Shown: piece by piece, positions 33,885-36,129 of the stretch
How positions within the stretch are numbered: the first letter of the stretch is position 1
Layout: each line of letters starts with the position of its first letter
The notes under the pieces: generated by a model
Database searches by the model: none
Told to the model about the DNA's origin: nothing
Seen by the model: the letters and a program-made list of their open reading frames with translations, nothing else
Source of the DNA: an uncultured Eggerthellaceae bacterium
GTDB taxonomy: Bacteria; Actinomycetota; Coriobacteriia; Coriobacteriales; Eggerthellaceae
Assembly: GCA_903789415.1 (NCBI GenBank)
Contig: CAIFEG010000022.1
Span: 1 to 36,129 of the forward strand
Length of the DNA: 36,129 nucleotides
Reading direction: 5' to 3'
Made by a program: the position numbers and the translations under genes

Positions 33885-34610
33885 ATGCAAGCAACTCCAG
33901 AACAGCTGAAGACGCTTAATAAATTGCAAGAAGCCGATCGTGAAGCTCTCTTAGCCCAACATGAATTAGATGCGCTTCCTCAAAAGGGCGAAATTGAACG
34001 CAATAAGAAAAGACTGGCAAAAGTTACCGAAGATGCTTCAAAGGTTGAAGAAATGTATCAATCTGCTAAGCATTCTTTGCAACTTTTACAGGATGAAGAT
34101 CAACAACTTGCTGATCGTCAGGACAGCTCAAAAGATCGTGTCGATAATGCTCAGGGTGATTTTCGCAGTGTTACATCGCTTACACGCGATCTCGAGGGCA
34201 TTGCAAAACGCCGCGAAACCCTTGAATTTGAAATGGGCAAAGCTAATGACCGTTTAGCTGAAATCAGCAAGGTGCGTCAACAGGCGATGGACGCAAAGCA
34301 GCAGCTTGAAGATCGTCAGCAGAAACTGCAAGCAACCTACGACGAGCAGTCTTCAAAGTTGAAGCAACAATATGATGAGCAGAAGGCAATTGTTGACAAG
34401 CTTGAACCCGAAGTACCAGCTGACTTGCTGAAGGTATATCATCGCGCATATCGTCATTGCGGTGGGGTAGCAATTTCCTACCTTGTTGACGGCAATCATT
34501 GCAGCGCATGTCGCAGCGCCATTCCTGAGAATCGTTTGATTGAAATTAAGCGACAAGCTCCTATTTCTGTATGTCCTTCATGTCATCGTTTGCTCATTGT
34601 TGATGAGTAA
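33885..34610 (+). CDS. Coiled-coil protein with C-terminal C4 zinc ribbon
   Basis: The 241 residues form a long charged helical hairpin (about 5-175, rich in Gln, Lys, Glu, Asp with heptad spacing). A zinc ribbon follows, with two CxxC pairs: CSAC (about 205-208) and CPSC (about 230-233). This is the layout of the zf-RING_7/DUF164 family (CT398-like). Its function is unknown; nucleic acid binding or a scaffold role has been suggested. It regularly follows Nif3 in actinobacteria, as here with a 58-base gap. AGAGGAAAG precedes the ATG. A strong terminator follows, so this gene closes the transcript. Confidence 0.88.
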   Translation: MQATPEQLKTLNKLQEADREALLAQHELDALPQKGEIERNKKRLAKVTEDASKVEEMYQSAKHSLQLLQDEDQQLADRQDSSKDRVDNAQGDFRSVTSLTRDLEGIAKRRETLEFEMGKANDRLAEISKVRQQAMDAKQQLEDRQQKLQATYDEQSSKLKQQYDEQKAIVDKLEPEVPADLLKVYHRAYRHCGGVAISYLVDGNHCSACRSAIPENRLIEIKRQAPISVCPSCHRLLIVDE

Positions 34611-34643
34611 TTTCGCTTATTGAGTAATAAGAATTTCAGAATG

Positions 34644-34682
34644 CAAGCAGATGTTTCTTTGTGAAATGTCTGCTTGTTTTTT
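34644..34682 (+). terminator. Strong rho-independent terminator after the zinc-ribbon gene
   Basis: CAAGCAGA (34644-34651) pairs with TCTGCTTG (34669-34676). TTTC/GAAA (34654-34657, 34663-34666) extends the stem after a symmetric TG/TG internal loop. Six T (34677-34682) follow. Confidence 0.93.
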
Positions 34683-34704
34683 ATTGTGAGAATATATGTT
34701 CTCT

Positions 34705-34726
34705 GCTGCGAAAGTGTTCACGCAGC
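34705..34726 (+). other. Hairpin in the azlC upstream region
   Basis: GCTGCG (34705-34710) and CGCAGC (34721-34726) form a perfect six-pair stem around a 10-base loop. A second short hairpin, TGGTC/GACCA (34781-34785, 34796-34800), also with a 10-base loop, lies closer to azlC. Neither has a T tail. Confidence 0.45.
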
Positions 34727-34797
34727 CTTTGAATTTATATAGCTTGGTAGCAGGGGAATAAAGGAGCAGGAGTAAAACACTGGTCATTTTTTGAAGA

Positions 34798-34826
34798 CCA
34801 AGCGTATAGTTAAAGGCCAAACGTAT
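34798..34826 (+). repeat. Two-copy CCAARCGTAT repeat before azlC
   Basis: CCAAGCGTAT (34798-34807) and CCAAACGTAT (34817-34826) are spaced by 19 bases, ending 20 bases before the azlC start. They may be a regulator site or remnant duplication. Confidence 0.4.
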
Positions 34827-34846
34827 GAGATAAGGAAATCAGGTTT

Positions 34847-35626
34847 TTGGCTTCGACGAGTTTCCATAATGAAGAAAAACATCCCAAGAGTGCCGCAATC
34901 CAGGCATTTTCTGCGGGACTTCCCATCATGCTTGGGTATATTGCGACAGGTATTCCGTGTGGCTTACTTGAACAGGCTATTGGCCTGAATATGTGGATGG
35001 CGTTTGTGGTGAGTGCCACATTTTATTCAGGCGTGGGCCAGTTCATGATTTGTAACATGGTTCTTGCCGGGTTCCCTCCCGTTTCTGTCATTACCTCGAC
35101 AGCATTCGCAAGTTCCAGGCAAATGCTTTATTCGGCGGCTTTAAGTAAATACTTTGCACATACTCCGAAGCTCTTTACGTTCTTTTATTCCGCAACTGTC
35201 ACCGATGAGTCTTTTGGATTGAGCGTTCAGCGTTTCGAACAGAAACGTTGGGATCCAACGCGCGCGCTGTACCTCAATTTGTTCTGCATGGCTTCATGGA
35301 CGCTCGCTACCGTTTTAGGAGTTGCAGTCGGAAATCTTATAACGTTCCCTCAGGCTGTTGCCTCTTTTGCCATGACCTGTATTTTCATATTTATGTTGTG
35401 CATGCAGCGTCGTACGCGGGCAAATTTTGCTGCTATTGCCAGTGCTGCCGTAACGATGATTGTTCTCAAGTCATTCGGTATTACGGCACCTGCCGTTTTG
35501 GTTTCAACGTGTGTTGGAGTTGCGGTAGGTCTGCTTGTTTTTAAAAAAGCCAATAAAACTTCTCTGAATAATTCGCATAAGGATGAGTCTCATACGCATT
35601 CATCTTCGGGTGATGAAAAATGTTGA
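34847..35626 (+). CDS. azlC: AzlC-family branched-chain amino acid exporter subunit
   Basis: Large membrane subunit of the AzlCD exporter for branched-chain amino acids or analogues. The 259 residues carry a short cytosolic N-terminus, then the family opening FSAGLPIMLGYIATGIPCGLL (about 21-41), FYSGVGQFM and ASSRQMLYSAALS, and several further hydrophobic helices, ending in a His/Ser-rich polar tail. The start is TTG 34847, with AAGGA ten bases upstream. The ATG at 34869 is out of frame. The end overlaps azlD by seven bases. Substrate choice is inferred from the family. Confidence 0.9.
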   Translation: MASTSFHNEEKHPKSAAIQAFSAGLPIMLGYIATGIPCGLLEQAIGLNMWMAFVVSATFYSGVGQFMICNMVLAGFPPVSVITSTAFASSRQMLYSAALSKYFAHTPKLFTFFYSATVTDESFGLSVQRFEQKRWDPTRALYLNLFCMASWTLATVLGVAVGNLITFPQAVASFAMTCIFIFMLCMQRRTRANFAAIASAAVTMIVLKSFGITAPAVLVSTCVGVAVGLLVFKKANKTSLNNSHKDESHTHSSSGDEKC

Positions 35627-35958
35627 GTACCGAAGAGTTTCTTCTTATCTATGGCATTTCATTTGGCATCATCCTTCTGTTTCGCTGCGTGCCCTTATTC
35701 GTTTTGAAGGGGAGAAAGCTTTCACAAGCGACTGAAGAGGCACTATCACTTATTCCACCTGCGATTTTTGCTTCGTTGATTGCCAATGATTTATTTTCCT
35801 CGTCTTTTATTGCAAATGCCCAAGCGGGAAATATTTGGGAGATGCTTTTCCCATTTATTGCCGCTTTTATTGCCTTGATTGTAGCCAGCAAAACAAAGTC
35901 GATGGTTCTTTCTATTATCGTGGGAACGGCTGCATTTGCTCTATTTGCATTCATCTGA
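35620..35958 (+). CDS. azlD: AzlD-family branched-chain amino acid exporter subunit
   Basis: Small membrane partner of AzlC. The 112 residues are almost entirely hydrophobic, with four predicted membrane segments (about 5-25, 42-60, 68-85, 90-110). The family-typical LIYGISFGIILLFRCVPLFVLKGRKLS comes near the N-terminus and LSLIPPAIFASLI in the second helix. The ATG lies inside the end of azlC (seven-base overlap), so translation should be coupled. It is the last gene I can support in the window. Confidence 0.9.
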   Translation: MLSTEEFLLIYGISFGIILLFRCVPLFVLKGRKLSQATEEALSLIPPAIFASLIANDLFSSSFIANAQAGNIWEMLFPFIAAFIALIVASKTKSMVLSIIVGTAAFALFAFI

Positions 35959-36129
35959 TTTCTCAGATCGTGTTTTCGCGTGCCTTGTCATCCCAAGTCA
36001 CAGAGCATACACATCTGAGCCTTAGAACGATTTTCCTGTATTGTTGAGGTTGGGAATCAAATCATTTGGACGTTGGGTTGATTCCCAAAGCCAAATAGAC
36101 AGCTAAGAGGATTTTCGCATTCTTGCACC
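35959..36129. other. Terminal intergenic stretch with a long inverted repeat
   Basis: After azlD no gene is clear. TTGGGAATCAA (36050-36060) and TTGATTCCCAA (36078-36088) make a perfect 11-pair inverted repeat around 17 bases, without a T tail on either strand. On the - strand, 36062-36129 is open for 22 codons before the window ends and could be the tail of a convergent gene, but it is too short to judge. Confidence 0.55.

Noticed and set aside
34791-34988. 65-codon + strand open frame (from TTG) overlapping the azlC start
   Set aside because: The better coding frame is azlC with clear family motifs. The SD-like AAGGAGCAGGAG is too far upstream of this TTG.
36062-36129. Possible C-terminus of a - strand gene entering from the right
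   Set aside because: Only 22 open codons, with no recognisable motif. A second - strand frame is nearly as long.

Overview
The window looks like a stretch of a compact, moderately AT-rich actinobacterial chromosome. The order trpS / scpA-scpB-rluB / aroA-cmk-plsC / ispH / DUF512 / der-plsY-gpsA, the Nif3 plus zinc-ribbon pair and the general protein sequences suggest class Coriobacteriia. A small anaerobe of the Eggerthellaceae/Cryptobacterium type is my guess, made without a database search. Almost all genes lie on the + strand. The exceptions are a truncated patatin-like gene at the left edge, an adenine deaminase gene and a TetR-type regulator gene. I see no rRNA, tRNA, CRISPR array, insertion sequence or prophage gene.

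Layout. 1-886 (-): patatin-like lipase, cut by the window edge. 1055-5544 (+): thioredoxin and thioredoxin reductase, then release factor 1 and its methyltransferase PrmC, then a WalJ/YycJ-type metallo-hydrolase. 5555-7369 (-): adenine deaminase. 7534-8184 (-): TetR regulator, divergent from the next block across a very AT-rich 442-base gap. 8627-11920 (+): complete fixABCX set in the E. coli order. A strong terminator follows, then a CaiA-like acyl-CoA dehydrogenase (12077-13255) with its own candidate promoter. 13264-30082 (+): a long housekeeping run with many 1-4 base overlaps: ROK kinase, ABC-F ATPase, TrmL, M50 protease, TrpS, ScpA, ScpB, RluB-type synthase, AroA, Cmk, PlsC-type acyltransferase, IspH, DUF512 radical-SAM protein, Der, PlsY, GpsA. 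30164-34610 (+): alkyltransferase, ribulose-phosphate epimerase, cysteine desulfurase, Nif3/DUF34 protein, coiled-coil zinc-ribbon protein, closed by a strong terminator. 34847-35958 (+): AzlC/AzlD branched-chain amino acid exporter pair.

How the genes work together. TrxA/TrxB form a thiol-redox pair. PrfA/PrmC form the termination factor and its Gln methyltransferase. ScpA/ScpB are condensin partners. PlsY, PlsC and GpsA supply early phospholipid synthesis. AroA and IspH feed the shikimate and MEP pathways. The accessory part is the TetR / fixABCX / acyl-CoA dehydrogenase block. FixAB (an ETF), FixC (a flavoprotein like ETF:quinone oxidoreductase) and FixX (a ferredoxin) are expected to deliver low-potential electrons to an enoyl-CoA reductase. 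The only candidate acceptor here is the acyl-CoA dehydrogenase. By eye it has no glutamate at either of the two usual catalytic-base positions, and no CoA-transferase, CoA-ligase or hydratase lies nearby, so its substrate is open. Together with the repeat-bearing, unusually AT-rich control region, this is the most interesting part of the window.

All assignments come from reading the sequence and remembered family motifs. No search, alignment program or folding program was run.
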